DNA from: Caenibius sp. WL
GTDB lineage: Bacteria; Pseudomonadota; Alphaproteobacteria; Sphingomonadales; Sphingomonadaceae
DNA length: 64,000 nt
Direction of reading: 5' to 3'
NCBI RefSeq assembly: GCF_019803445.1
Contig: NZ_CP081844.1
Location: forward strand, 570,501 to 634,500
Below the pieces are notes generated by a model. The model had not been told where the DNA came from. It was given only the letters and a program-made list of their open reading frames with translations, and did not search any database. Below are positions 1-7,482 of the stretch, piece by piece. The position numbers and the translations under genes are program-made. Position 1 is the first letter of the stretch. Each line of letters begins with the position of its first letter.

Positions 1-836
1 GCGAGGCGGAACAGGCCCGCCGCCTTGGTGCCGGCGAAATAGCCGACCGCGAGCAGCGGCCCGTTACGGATCGCCGCGTCCACCGTGGCGGTGGCGAAAG
101 TGATGAGGAAGAAACGGACGATCCCGAGGTTTTCGTGCAGCGCCCGCCGCCAGTCGCGCATCACCCGCCAGTTGATCGCTTCGGGGGCGAGACGGCGCGC
201 CAGCAGCCAGTAGAGCAGCGCTTCGATGAGATCGATCACCGCCCAGGCGATCAGGAAACGAATAAGGCTGGGTTCGGTGAGCCAGATGGCGACGGCGGCG
301 ATCAGCCGGCCGATCGGCACCACCGCTTCGACATATGTCGCCGCATCGAACCGGTCGAGCGCGCGCACGATGCCGGTCGGAGCCGAGACCAGCGCCCATA
401 TCGCCGCGACGTTGAACCAGAACGCGGTCTGGACCAGATCGGGATTGATATCCAGCGCGTCGCTGAACTGGAAGAACACCACCCAGGCGATCAGTGTCCC
501 GGTGATCGCGCCGAGAATATCGAGCAATCCGCACAAGGCGCTGAGGCGGCCGAAAGCGCCCCAATCCTTGTTGTGGACGTATTCCGCGCCATAGCGCACC
601 ACGATCCGCCAGGTCTGGAACCCGGCCAGCGCCACAAGCGCCTGCGATGTGCCGAAAATCAGCGAAAAGTGGCCGAAACCCTTGATCCCGAGCGTACGGG
701 TGAGAATCGCCAGATAGAGCAGGCTGCAAATCGCACCAAACCCTTTGCCCCCCAACAGCCAGACGGTGTTGGTGAGCATGCGGCCCAGCAGGGATTGGGG
801 CATTGGTCGCGAGCGGGCCTTCGGCGGCATTGCCAT
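1..836 (-). CDS. Polysaccharide flippase (Wzx/oligosaccharide flippase family), 3' part outside window
   Basis: This is the N-terminal ~278 residues of a multi-pass inner-membrane protein; the gene continues beyond base 1. Translated on the minus strand it reads as alternating hydrophobic helices, beginning near NTVWLLGGKGFGAICSLLYL and followed by a TRTLGIKGFGHFSLIF-type stretch. That N-terminus is typical of MATE/MVF-superfamily flippases that move lipid-linked oligosaccharides across the inner membrane. Three in-frame ATGs are possible starts (836, 830 and 803). I give the longest; an AAAGG lies just before 836, and homology would begin near 803. The gene is divergent from the nucleotidyltransferase at 1019, so it may share a promoter region with the envelope island. 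A lipid or teichoic-acid exporter of the same fold is an alternative. Confidence 0.75.
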   Translation of the reverse strand, partial: MAMPPKARSRPMPQSLLGRMLTNTVWLLGGKGFGAICSLLYLAILTRTLGIKGFGHFSLIFGTSQALVALAGFQTWRIVVRYGAEYVHNKDWGAFGRLSALCGLLDILGAITGTLIAWVVFFQFSDALDINPDLVQTAFWFNVAAIWALVSAPTGIVRALDRFDAATYVEAVVPIGRLIAAVAIWLTEPSLIRFLIAWAVIDLIEALLYWLLARRLAPEAINWRVMRDWRRALHENLGIVRFFLITFATATVDAAIRNGPLLAVGYFAGTKAAGLFRL

Positions 837-982
837 AGCCTTTGGACGACGCGCCGGTTTTGCGCAAGCGGCATCGGCAGGGGAGGGGGCAGGGAGGGGC
901 AAGGGTGGCCCGCTGTCGGACAGGAAGGCAGGGACGGCGAAGCCGATAAACCGTGAGCTGTGCGCGGCGAAAACATATTCGC

Positions 983-1011
983 TTCATTCCGGGCCGATCA
1001 CGCACTAGAGC
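983..1011 (+). promoter_or_regulatory. Possible core promoter TTCATT-N17-TAGAGC
   Basis: A TTCATT at 983-988 and a TAGAGC at 1006-1011 are spaced by 17 bases, immediately before the nucleotidyltransferase ATG at 1019. If used, transcription would start almost at the ATG, giving a leaderless or nearly leaderless mRNA. The same CTAGAGC string recurs upstream of thrS and between rnd and ung. This is pattern matching only. Confidence 0.25.
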
Positions 1012-1018
1012 AACGGCG

Positions 1019-1765
1019 ATGATTGAACACGCCATACTGCTCAGCGCCGGGCAAGGCTCGCGCATGTTGCCGCTCACGGTTGACCGACCCAAATGCCTGA
1101 TCGAGTTTTCGGGCCGCTCCCTGTTGGCCTGGCAGATAGAGATGCTGGCGCGGGGGGGCGTGCGCCGGATCGACGTGGTGACCGGCTTCATGACCGATAT
1201 GGTCGATGAGGCGATCGCTGCGATCGATGATCCCCGGGTGGAGATCCGCACCCGTTTCAATCCGTTCTACAAAGTGGCCGACAATCTCGGGTCATGCTGG
1301 ATCGCACGCGAGGCAATGCACGGCGATTTCCTGATTCTCAACGGCGATACCCTGGTGTCGGACGAGATTGTGGCCAAAGTGCAGGAAGACAACGGCTGGC
1401 CGATCGCGGTGACGGTGGATGTCAAGGACAGCTACGACAGCGACGATATGAAAGTGGCCCGCGAAGGCGAACGGTTGATCCGCATCGGCAAAACGCTGAG
1501 CGCGGAAGAAACCAATGCCGAATCGATCGGTTTCCTTGCTTTCCGCCGGGAAGGCGCGGCGCTGTTCCGTGAAGCAGTGCGCGCTGCGATGCGCACGCCT
1601 GAAGGGGTGCAGCACTGGTATCTCAAAGTGATCGACAGTCTGGCACCCACCGGAAAAGTGGGCACGGTGGCGATTGAGGGGCTGGGCTGGGCCGAAGTCG
1701 ATTTCCTTAACGATATCGAGATCGCAACCGGTCTGACCGATCAGTGGGCCGCCGCCGCAGGCTGA
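1019..1765 (+). CDS. Sugar/polyol-phosphate nucleotidyltransferase (IPCT/LicC-like)
   Basis: A 248-residue NTP_transferase. The nucleotide-binding signature AGQGSRMLPLT lies at residues 10-20 with PK at 24-25, and the metal-binding NGD sits at 108-110. The segment around residues 81-94 (NPFYKVADNLGSCW) and the C-terminal EVDFLNDIEIA resemble phosphocholine (LicC) and inositol-1-phosphate cytidylyltransferases more than hexose-1-phosphate enzymes. By inference it makes a CDP-polyol or another NDP-headgroup for the neighbouring CDP-alcohol phosphotransferase (3339-4475). The ATG at 1019 is chosen because the signature starts directly after it; the open frame extends upstream without homology. 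The last 25 bases overlap, tail to tail, the glycosyltransferase at 1741-2898. Substrate is not determinable from sequence. Confidence 0.8.
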   Translation: MIEHAILLSAGQGSRMLPLTVDRPKCLIEFSGRSLLAWQIEMLARGGVRRIDVVTGFMTDMVDEAIAAIDDPRVEIRTRFNPFYKVADNLGSCWIAREAMHGDFLILNGDTLVSDEIVAKVQEDNGWPIAVTVDVKDSYDSDDMKVAREGERLIRIGKTLSAEETNAESIGFLAFRREGAALFREAVRAAMRTPEGVQHWYLKVIDSLAPTGKVGTVAIEGLGWAEVDFLNDIEIATGLTDQWAAAAG

Positions 1766-2898
1766 TCGGCGTCCGCCAGTTCGGCGAACAGCCGCGCGTA
1801 GGCGTCCAGCGTCTTGCCGATGTCGAAATCCTGCACTCTCGTGCTGGGCTCTATCCGGGTTGCCGGATCGCACTGGCGCAGGATCGCCTCGGCCATAGCG
1901 TCCGCATCCGCAGGATCGACCAGCACGCCATAGCGCCCGTCATCGACCACTTCGGCGGCATTGCCCGCCGTGCGCGATGCGACCACCGGAGTCCCGCAGG
2001 CCATCGCTTCCAGCAGGACATTGGCCGATCCTTCCCAGAAGGAAGGCAGGACCAGCGCCGTGGCGCGGGCGATATAGGGGAACGGATTGGCCACCCGGCC
2101 AACGAAATCGAGCGCGCCGGTCAGACCCAGCGAAGCGGCCAACTGCTCAAGCTCCGCTCGTTTCTCGGGTGAGCCGCCACCCAGCAGGATCAGCCGCAGG
2201 TCCCGCGTCTGGCGGGCCCGGGCGAGCGCACGGAGCAAAGTGGGGAAATTCTTCTGTTGCACCAGCCGGCCCACGGCGATCAGCACCGGAATATCTTCAT
2301 CGAACCACGGATGGCCGGCAGGGGCATCCTTCTGCGCGGCGACCGCTGCCAGCGGCACGCCGTTGCGGATGACCATCGCCTTGCCCTTGCGCAATGCGCG
2401 GCTCAGCACCGCTTCCCGGGCGAGGTTGGGCGAAACCAGTACCAGCTTTGCCGCATCGCGGGCGATCCATCCCGCGACCAATCGCCGCCGGAGCGCGCCG
2501 GGCAGCGCGCTGAGATTGCCCGATTTGTGTGCCAGATCGTTGCTGATGCGATAGACGCGCAGCGGCCGTTCCAGCCCCCGCGTGGCGAGCAGGCATGGCA
2601 GATGCGCGTGATTGCCTGCCGAAAGCAGGATGTCGGGCGGATTGTCCCTTATCAGCGCGCGCAGACGGGGAACGGCCCGGATCAAGGCTCGTGAACGCCG
2701 GGCGCGGGTTTCCTTGCCGGTCAGCAGGACATCGCGTGCGATCCCTTCCGCCGCGCTGGCCAGATCGCCCCCTTCGTGTCCCAGCAGCAGGCGCACCCGC
2801 CACCCGGCCACTTCCTGCATATGGTGGGCGATGGCCAGCGCGTTGCGGACGACGCCGGTGGCGGAAAGATCATGAACGAAAATAGCGATGGAAGGCAT
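1741..2898 (-). CDS. GT-B glycosyltransferase, family 4
   Basis: A 385-residue retaining glycosyltransferase. The C-terminal Glyco_trans_1 domain shows AVGRLVQQKNFPTLL near residues 208-222 and the E-x7-E donor-binding motif (E289...E297, in WEGSANVLLEAM), followed by GTPVVAS. No transmembrane segments are evident, so it should act at the cytoplasmic face. It is the last gene of a minus-strand operon (CDP-alcohol phosphotransferase, HIT protein, this gene), 15 bases after the HIT stop codon. From context it may glycosylate the lipid or glycan intermediate made by the island. Donor and acceptor cannot be read from the sequence. Confidence 0.88.
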   Translation of the reverse strand: MPSIAIFVHDLSATGVVRNALAIAHHMQEVAGWRVRLLLGHEGGDLASAAEGIARDVLLTGKETRARRSRALIRAVPRLRALIRDNPPDILLSAGNHAHLPCLLATRGLERPLRVYRISNDLAHKSGNLSALPGALRRRLVAGWIARDAAKLVLVSPNLAREAVLSRALRKGKAMVIRNGVPLAAVAAQKDAPAGHPWFDEDIPVLIAVGRLVQQKNFPTLLRALARARQTRDLRLILLGGGSPEKRAELEQLAASLGLTGALDFVGRVANPFPYIARATALVLPSFWEGSANVLLEAMACGTPVVASRTAGNAAEVVDDGRYGVLVDPADADAMAEAILRQCDPATRIEPSTRVQDFDIGKTLDAYARLFAELADADQPAAAAH

Positions 2899-2913
2899 AC
2901 CCGGACTCTGGAA

Positions 2914-3342
2914 TCAGCCGAAACAGGCGGCGATCTCCTCCCGCAGACGGGCCTTTTCCTCCTGATCGAGAGCGACGGCCTGACCGAGATCGGGAACCTT
3001 GGGCCATCCCGCATCGGTGAAAGTGCGCCCGTTCCATTCGCGCGCGCCGTCATAGCGTGGGATGACATGGAAATGGACGTGCGGATCGACCATCATCAGC
3101 ATCAGATAGTTGATCCTGGCGTAATTCACGAACTGGCCGAGCCCGGATTCGATAGCCTGTGTGATCGGCGCGAGTTCGGCATGGGCGGGGGTGGGCAGAT
3201 CGCCGAACGCCGTCGCATCCGATTTGGCGGCCAGCACCAGACTGCCGAGCGTGGGCTGGGCGGGGCGCAGCAGCACCACCCAGTGATCGAATTCGCGGAT
3301 CAGCGTGTCAGGATAGCCGAAAGTGCGGATTGTCTCGTTCAT
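2914..3342 (-). CDS. HIT-family nucleotide hydrolase/transferase
   Basis: A 142-residue HIT-domain protein. The histidine triad H-x-H-x-H is at residues 88-92 (PHVHFHVIP), preceded by ARINYLMLMM. HIT enzymes hydrolyse or transfer nucleoside monophosphates from dinucleotides, nucleotide sugars or acyl-adenylates. Its start codon overlaps the stop of the CDP-alcohol phosphotransferase (ATGA at 3339-3342), which indicates translational coupling and a shared task. It might recycle a nucleotide by-product or hydrolyse a CDP-alcohol. That role is inference. Confidence 0.88.
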   Translation of the reverse strand: MNETIRTFGYPDTLIREFDHWVVLLRPAQPTLGSLVLAAKSDATAFGDLPTPAHAELAPITQAIESGLGQFVNYARINYLMLMMVDPHVHFHVIPRYDGAREWNGRTFTDAGWPKVPDLGQAVALDQEEKARLREEIAACFG

Positions 3343-4475
3343 GCTTTCCCTTCTGCCAGCCAGGACGTGATCGTGCCACCCCGGGCGACGAAAATGCGGG
3401 CATGGATCAACTGCACCAGATGCACCGCGCAGCTCAGCACTGTCCACCATGCAACCGCGATGATGCCGAGATCGGGGCGGGAAAACAGCATGGATACGAA
3501 CAGGATCACCATGTTCGGGTTGCGGCGGGCGGTGATCAGGCGGAACTGGCTGTCGAATTTGCGCCAGACGTGGATATGCAGCCCGTCGAACGAGCGAATG
3601 AAGATTCCTTCGATCAGCCGCTGGACGATATAGCCGCCCTGAATCGCGCCCTGCACCCACCAGAAGGTGGTGGTGTCGAGCGCCAGCCCCCAGTAGACCA
3701 GTCCGGTTGCCCAGAACCACCACCAGAAGGGGGGATGGACCAGATCGATTCCGTGGTCGAAAATGTTCCCCCACCAGCTTGAGGTGATCGTGCAGCGGGC
3801 CAGTTTGCCGTCTACCGTGTCGAGCACCATGAAGCCCAGCCCCATCGCCATGCCTTCCCAATAGCGGCCATAAGCGAAAGCGAACGTGGCAGCCACGCAG
3901 AGGAACGCCCCCAGCGCTGTCACCATGTTCGGCGTGATGCCGCACTTCGCGGCGAGCCGGGTCAGCACCAGAGCCCATTCGGGCCACAGGTACTTGGTCA
4001 GGATATCCGTGACACCCTTGTAAGCCCCGAAATAGCTGGCGCGTTCGGCCTGCCGCACGCTTTGCGGAGTCAGGGCCATCAGGAATGGCGTCTCCCGCTT
4101 GCGGAGCTGCTTGTTCGTGATGGTGGGCTTGTCCTCAAACGCCAGCACGGTGGCATCGCCGGTTGTATTCAGCGGGCCCCCCCCGTCGATCGCCCGGCGG
4201 ATCGCCGCCGCCTCTTCCGCCGTGCGGGCGTGGGCCAGCGCCGGGACACCGCCCAGCGTCAGCACCAGGCCGGGGTTTTCCGCCACGTGGCGGAACCATG
4301 CCGGATCGAACGCGACATTGGCATTGGCGATGACGACAGGGGCGATATCGTCATCCCGCAGCCCCGCCGCCCGGGCAAGACGCCGGGTGCGTTCGGCCAT
4401 CGTCAGGCCCCACAGCGGGGTCGGGTTGTTGCCAACAGTCTCGCTGCCCGGTTTGGAGTGATTGTCGGTGTTCAT
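3339..4475 (-). CDS. CDP-alcohol phosphotransferase with extra N-terminal domain
   Basis: A 378-residue membrane enzyme. The complete CDP-alcohol phosphotransferase motif is present: D219-x2-D222-G223-x2-A226-R227-x8-G236-x3-D240-x3-D244, in a series of C-terminal hydrophobic helices. Such enzymes transfer a phospho-alcohol from a CDP-alcohol to a second alcohol (phosphatidylinositol, -glycerol, di-inositol phosphate and others). Residues 1-~165 are extra compared with a minimal ~200-residue enzyme. The linker KRETPFLMALTPQSVRQAER followed by ITPNMVT is like that of bifunctional inositol-phosphate cytidylyltransferase/DIPP synthases, but no NTase signature is left in the N-terminal part. The ATG at 4475 is preferred over an upstream in-frame start at 4604. 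It is first in an operon with the HIT and glycosyltransferase genes and divergent from the lipid kinase. Confidence 0.88.
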   Translation of the reverse strand: MNTDNHSKPGSETVGNNPTPLWGLTMAERTRRLARAAGLRDDDIAPVVIANANVAFDPAWFRHVAENPGLVLTLGGVPALAHARTAEEAAAIRRAIDGGGPLNTTGDATVLAFEDKPTITNKQLRKRETPFLMALTPQSVRQAERASYFGAYKGVTDILTKYLWPEWALVLTRLAAKCGITPNMVTALGAFLCVAATFAFAYGRYWEGMAMGLGFMVLDTVDGKLARCTITSSWWGNIFDHGIDLVHPPFWWWFWATGLVYWGLALDTTTFWWVQGAIQGGYIVQRLIEGIFIRSFDGLHIHVWRKFDSQFRLITARRNPNMVILFVSMLFSRPDLGIIAVAWWTVLSCAVHLVQLIHARIFVARGGTITSWLAEGKA

Positions 4476-4606
4476 TGTGTGCCAGCCGGCCCCATGATTG
4501 TTTGCAGTCCGACTAAGGCCTGGCGTGGGCGATGACAATGGGATGGCAACAGACTGCGTCTGATAAGGTAAGTGGACGGATTTTAGAAAAGTTCCTGAAT
4601 CCAATA

Positions 4607-4619
4607 GGATAGTCTATCC
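4607..4619. promoter_or_regulatory. Operator-like dyad GGATAG-T-CTATCC
   Basis: This is a perfect 6+1+6 inverted repeat near the middle of the 229-base AT-rich spacer (4476-4704) between the two divergent envelope-island operons. Its symmetry and placement fit a dimeric repressor or activator site. No regulator gene lies next to it. Confidence 0.4.
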
Positions 4620-4658
4620 CATGAGTTGGCGGCTATCGCAAAAAGCCGTTTCGTGTAA

Positions 4659-4674
4659 AAAAACGGTAGTTTTT
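4659..4674. promoter_or_regulatory. AT-rich dyad AAAAAC-GGTA-GTTTTT
   Basis: A second perfect inverted repeat in the same divergent spacer, about 30-45 bases before the lipid-kinase start at 4705. It could be a protein-binding site or an mRNA leader hairpin. It stands out against the GC-rich surroundings. Confidence 0.35.
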
Positions 4675-4704
4675 CGCGCCTGCAACATCGATATAGCGCG
4701 CCTG

Positions 4705-5751
4705 ATGGAAGGATCGATCTACCAGTTCGACGGCAGGTCGCGGTCGATGGCCGCCCGATCCGGCGCGCCGGTCGCGGTCGTGCACCCGCGCGTACCGCCC
4801 GCCCTGCGTGACGTGCCGCTGGTCGGAGTGATCCGCAATCCGCGCAGTCATCGCAACAAGGGCCACCTGCCCGAACTGGATGGCCAGCCCAATATCCTGA
4901 CCGCCAGCCCGCCGACTCGCAGCGAACTGGCCCGCGTGCTCAGCGGTTTTGCCGAGCGCGGCATCGATCTGCTTGCGGTCGACGGCGGGGATGGCACCGT
5001 CCGCGATGTGCTCACCTGTGGCGCCGCAGCTTTTGGCGATCATTGGCCGCGCCTGATCGTTCTGCCCAAAGGCAAGACCAACGCGCTGGCGGTCGATCTC
5101 GGGCTGCCCAACCATTGGGCCCTGTCCGACGCATTGATCGCGGCAGTGGATGGGCACCTTGTCGAACGACGTCCGATCTTGGTCGAACAGGCCGATGGGC
5201 AGGGTGTGCCGGTGCTCGGCTATGTCTTTGGCGCGGGCATTTTCACCACCGCCACGCAAGACGGGCAGACCGCACACAAGCTGGGGGCGTTCAACAGCTT
5301 CGCCGTGGCGCTGACGGCTGTCGCGGGTGTGTTTCAGGCGTTGTTCGGCCTCGGTGCATCGCCGTGGCGCACCGCCACCGGCATGCGTATCTATGACGCG
5401 GCGGATGGCAGCGAAGTCCCGCATTCGGGCCATGGGCGGCGCGATCAGCGCTATGCGATGGCCTTTTCCACGCTGAAACGCTTTCCGGCGGGGCTCAATC
5501 CTTTCGGCCGGCCCCGGCCGGGCATTCGCTATGCGCTGCTCGATGCGCCGCTGCGGCGGGTGGTCGCGCTCGTGCCCGGATTGCTGATGGGCTGGGATCG
5601 CCCCGCTTTTCAGAAGCTGGGCGTGCATCGCGGCGCGGTGGACGAGGCGCTGGTGGATCTGGATGGCAGCTTCATTCTCGATGGCGAAGCCTTTCCCGCG
5701 GGGCGTTATCGCTTGCGCCTCGGCCCGAAGATCCAGTTCGTCGCCCCCTGA
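4705..5751 (+). CDS. Diacylglycerol/ceramide-kinase-type lipid kinase
   Basis: A 348-residue DAGK-catalytic-domain protein. The glycine-rich ATP loop GGDGT is at residues 94-98, preceded by NPRSHRNKG at 45-53. PKGKTNALA at 121-129 matches the PxGTxN-type segment of YegS/DgkB/sphingosine-kinase relatives. It should phosphorylate a lipid hydroxyl (diacylglycerol, ceramide or similar) at the membrane. The ATG at 4705 has a weak ribosome site; starts at 4621 and 4747 are alternatives. Ten bases separate it from the Tam41-like gene. Kinase followed by a CTP-transferase fold is the order expected for making a CDP-activated lipid. The lipid substrate is unknown. Confidence 0.8.
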   Translation: MEGSIYQFDGRSRSMAARSGAPVAVVHPRVPPALRDVPLVGVIRNPRSHRNKGHLPELDGQPNILTASPPTRSELARVLSGFAERGIDLLAVDGGDGTVRDVLTCGAAAFGDHWPRLIVLPKGKTNALAVDLGLPNHWALSDALIAAVDGHLVERRPILVEQADGQGVPVLGYVFGAGIFTTATQDGQTAHKLGAFNSFAVALTAVAGVFQALFGLGASPWRTATGMRIYDAADGSEVPHSGHGRRDQRYAMAFSTLKRFPAGLNPFGRPRPGIRYALLDAPLRRVVALVPGLLMGWDRPAFQKLGVHRGAVDEALVDLDGSFILDGEAFPAGRYRLRLGPKIQFVAP

Positions 5752-5760
5752 TCGCCAGCG

Positions 5761-6690
5761 ATGGGGTCACCCGTTTCCGATAGCCCTGCATCGCCCGGCG
5801 CGCTGAAGGCGAGAGTCGCCGCCAGCCTCGATGCGCCGATGGCTCCGCTGGTGCGCGCCTATGCAACCAAGCTGGCGGAAGCAGCCGGGGCGCAGGCCGT
5901 GTTGTTTTACGGTTCGAACCTGCGCACGGGCGAACTGGAAGGTGTGCTCGATTTCTACGTTCTTCTGCCCGGCCCGCGGGAAAGCGGAATTTGGCCCCGG
6001 GTCAGCTATCACGAGTGGGAGCATGATGGGCAGGTGCTTCGGGCCAAAGTGGCCACGATGCATCTGGCGACGTTCCACGCCGCCGCGTCTGGCGATCTGC
6101 TCGACACCACGATCTGGGCCCGCTTCGTTCAGCCCTGCGCTCTGGCCTGGGTGCGGGACGAGGCGGCGCGCGCAGGGGTGATCGATGCCATCGCCGCCGC
6201 GATCGTCACCGCCACGCGGCTGGCGGTGGCGCTGGGGCCGCAGACCGGGGTAGCGGAAGATTTCTGGCGGGCGCTGTTCCGCGCGACTTACAAAGCGGAA
6301 TTCCGGGTGGAAAAGCCGGGGCGGGAAGATACCATTCTCGCCGCCAACCGCGCCCATTTCGATGGTCTGCTGTCGGTGGCACTGGAAGCCGCGAACATCC
6401 CCTGCACGCGCGTGGGCGCGCAGCTCGCCCCGCTGATGAAAGGTGGGGAGCGCAACCGTATCCGCCGCTGGTGGTCGCGGCGGCGGCGGTTGGGCAAGCC
6501 TTACAATCTGGCGCGGCTGGTCCGCGCGACTGCGACGTTCGATGGGGCCGCGCGCTACGCCGCGTGGAAAGTGGAACGGCATACCGGTGTCGCGGTCGCG
6601 GTGACGCCGTGGCGGGAGAAGCATCCGCTGCTGGCTGCGCCCGGGGTGTTGTGGCGCGTCTGGCGCGAACGGCGCAAGCAGCAGGCATGA
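5761..6690 (+). CDS. Tam41-like nucleotidyltransferase-fold protein (putative CDP-lipid synthase)
   Basis: A 309-residue protein that most annotators would leave hypothetical. Motif order resembles Tam41/Mmp37, the mitochondrial CTP:phosphatidate cytidylyltransferase. YGS is at residues 50-52 after a hydrophobic strand (AVLFYGS), LDF at 63-65 on the next strand, then a KVATMHLATF segment. RFVQP at 121-125 parallels the R-x-Q-K/R-P stretch of Tam41. YKAEFRVE at 177-184 parallels the Y-x-x-D-F-R segment. The order and spacing were judged from memory of the family, not from an alignment. The inferred role is CTP-dependent activation of the phospholipid made by the kinase upstream. Its stop overlaps the start of the next gene (ATGA). 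A different polymerase-beta-fold function remains possible. Confidence 0.6.
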   Translation: MGSPVSDSPASPGALKARVAASLDAPMAPLVRAYATKLAEAAGAQAVLFYGSNLRTGELEGVLDFYVLLPGPRESGIWPRVSYHEWEHDGQVLRAKVATMHLATFHAAASGDLLDTTIWARFVQPCALAWVRDEAARAGVIDAIAAAIVTATRLAVALGPQTGVAEDFWRALFRATYKAEFRVEKPGREDTILAANRAHFDGLLSVALEAANIPCTRVGAQLAPLMKGGERNRIRRWWSRRRRLGKPYNLARLVRATATFDGAARYAAWKVERHTGVAVAVTPWREKHPLLAAPGVLWRVWRERRKQQA

Positions 6691-7454
6691 GCATGCCCAT
6701 CCCGGTGCCATCGGCGCTTATTCTGGCCGGATCGCGCCCCGGCGCGCCCGATCCGGTGGCGCAGGCCGAAGGTGTGGCGCACAAGGCGCTGGTGCTGGTC
6801 GACGGCGCGCCACTGCTGACGCGGGTCCATGCCGCTCTGCGCGCGGCCGGGGTGGAACGGGTCGCGGTGGCGGCCGATGCGCCGGAGGTGGTGGCGCTGG
6901 CCGAGCGGCTGGGGGCGGAAGTGATCCCGCCCGAAAGCGGGCCGAGCGGCAGCGTAGCCCGCGCATTCAGCCATCTGGGTGCGCCCATGCTTGTCACCAC
7001 CGCCGATCATGCGCTGCTGCAGCCCGAATGGGTGCGGCAATTCATTGAAGATAGCCCGGTCGATGCCGATGTCGCGCTGTTGCTGGCGCGGCGCGATGCG
7101 GTCGAGCGGGCGGTGCCCGAAACGCGCCGCACCTGGCTGCGCTTTGCCGACGGGCAATGGTCGGGCTGCAATCTGTTTCTGCTGGCGAGCCCGGACGCCC
7201 GCCACGCCATTGCCACCTGGCGGGATGTGGAAGCCAACCGCAAGAAGCCGTGGCGTATCGCGGCAAAGCTCGGCCCGCGCGTCCTGTGGGATTATCTGCG
7301 GGGCACGCTGACGCTGGGTGAAGCCGTGGCAAGGCTGGGGCGGCGGATCGGTATCCGCGCGGCGATGGTGCCGGCGCGGGACGGCCTGGCCGCTGTCGAT
7401 GTCGACAAGGTTGCCGATCTGGCGCTGGTGCGATCGGTGGCCGCCAGGCGTTAG
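6687..7454 (+). CDS. MobA-like NTP transferase, variant signature
   Basis: A 255-residue protein of the NTP_transf_3 type. It starts with a Rossmann-like SALILAGSRPG (residues 9-19), then HKALVLVDG (32-40), and has TTADHALL near 104-111 where related enzymes keep a metal-binding aspartate. The usual GxGxR...PK signature is altered: an insertion separates the glycine turn from the lysine. It is third in the kinase/Tam41-like operon, with a 4-base overlap upstream. It may make the activated head group, distinct from that of the enzyme at 1019. Substrate unknown. Confidence 0.7.
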   Translation: MSMPIPVPSALILAGSRPGAPDPVAQAEGVAHKALVLVDGAPLLTRVHAALRAAGVERVAVAADAPEVVALAERLGAEVIPPESGPSGSVARAFSHLGAPMLVTTADHALLQPEWVRQFIEDSPVDADVALLLARRDAVERAVPETRRTWLRFADGQWSGCNLFLLASPDARHAIATWRDVEANRKKPWRIAAKLGPRVLWDYLRGTLTLGEAVARLGRRIGIRAAMVPARDGLAAVDVDKVADLALVRSVAARR

Positions 7455-7482
7455 CCGCCAGTCCGGCCGCCGCAGTCCGGCG

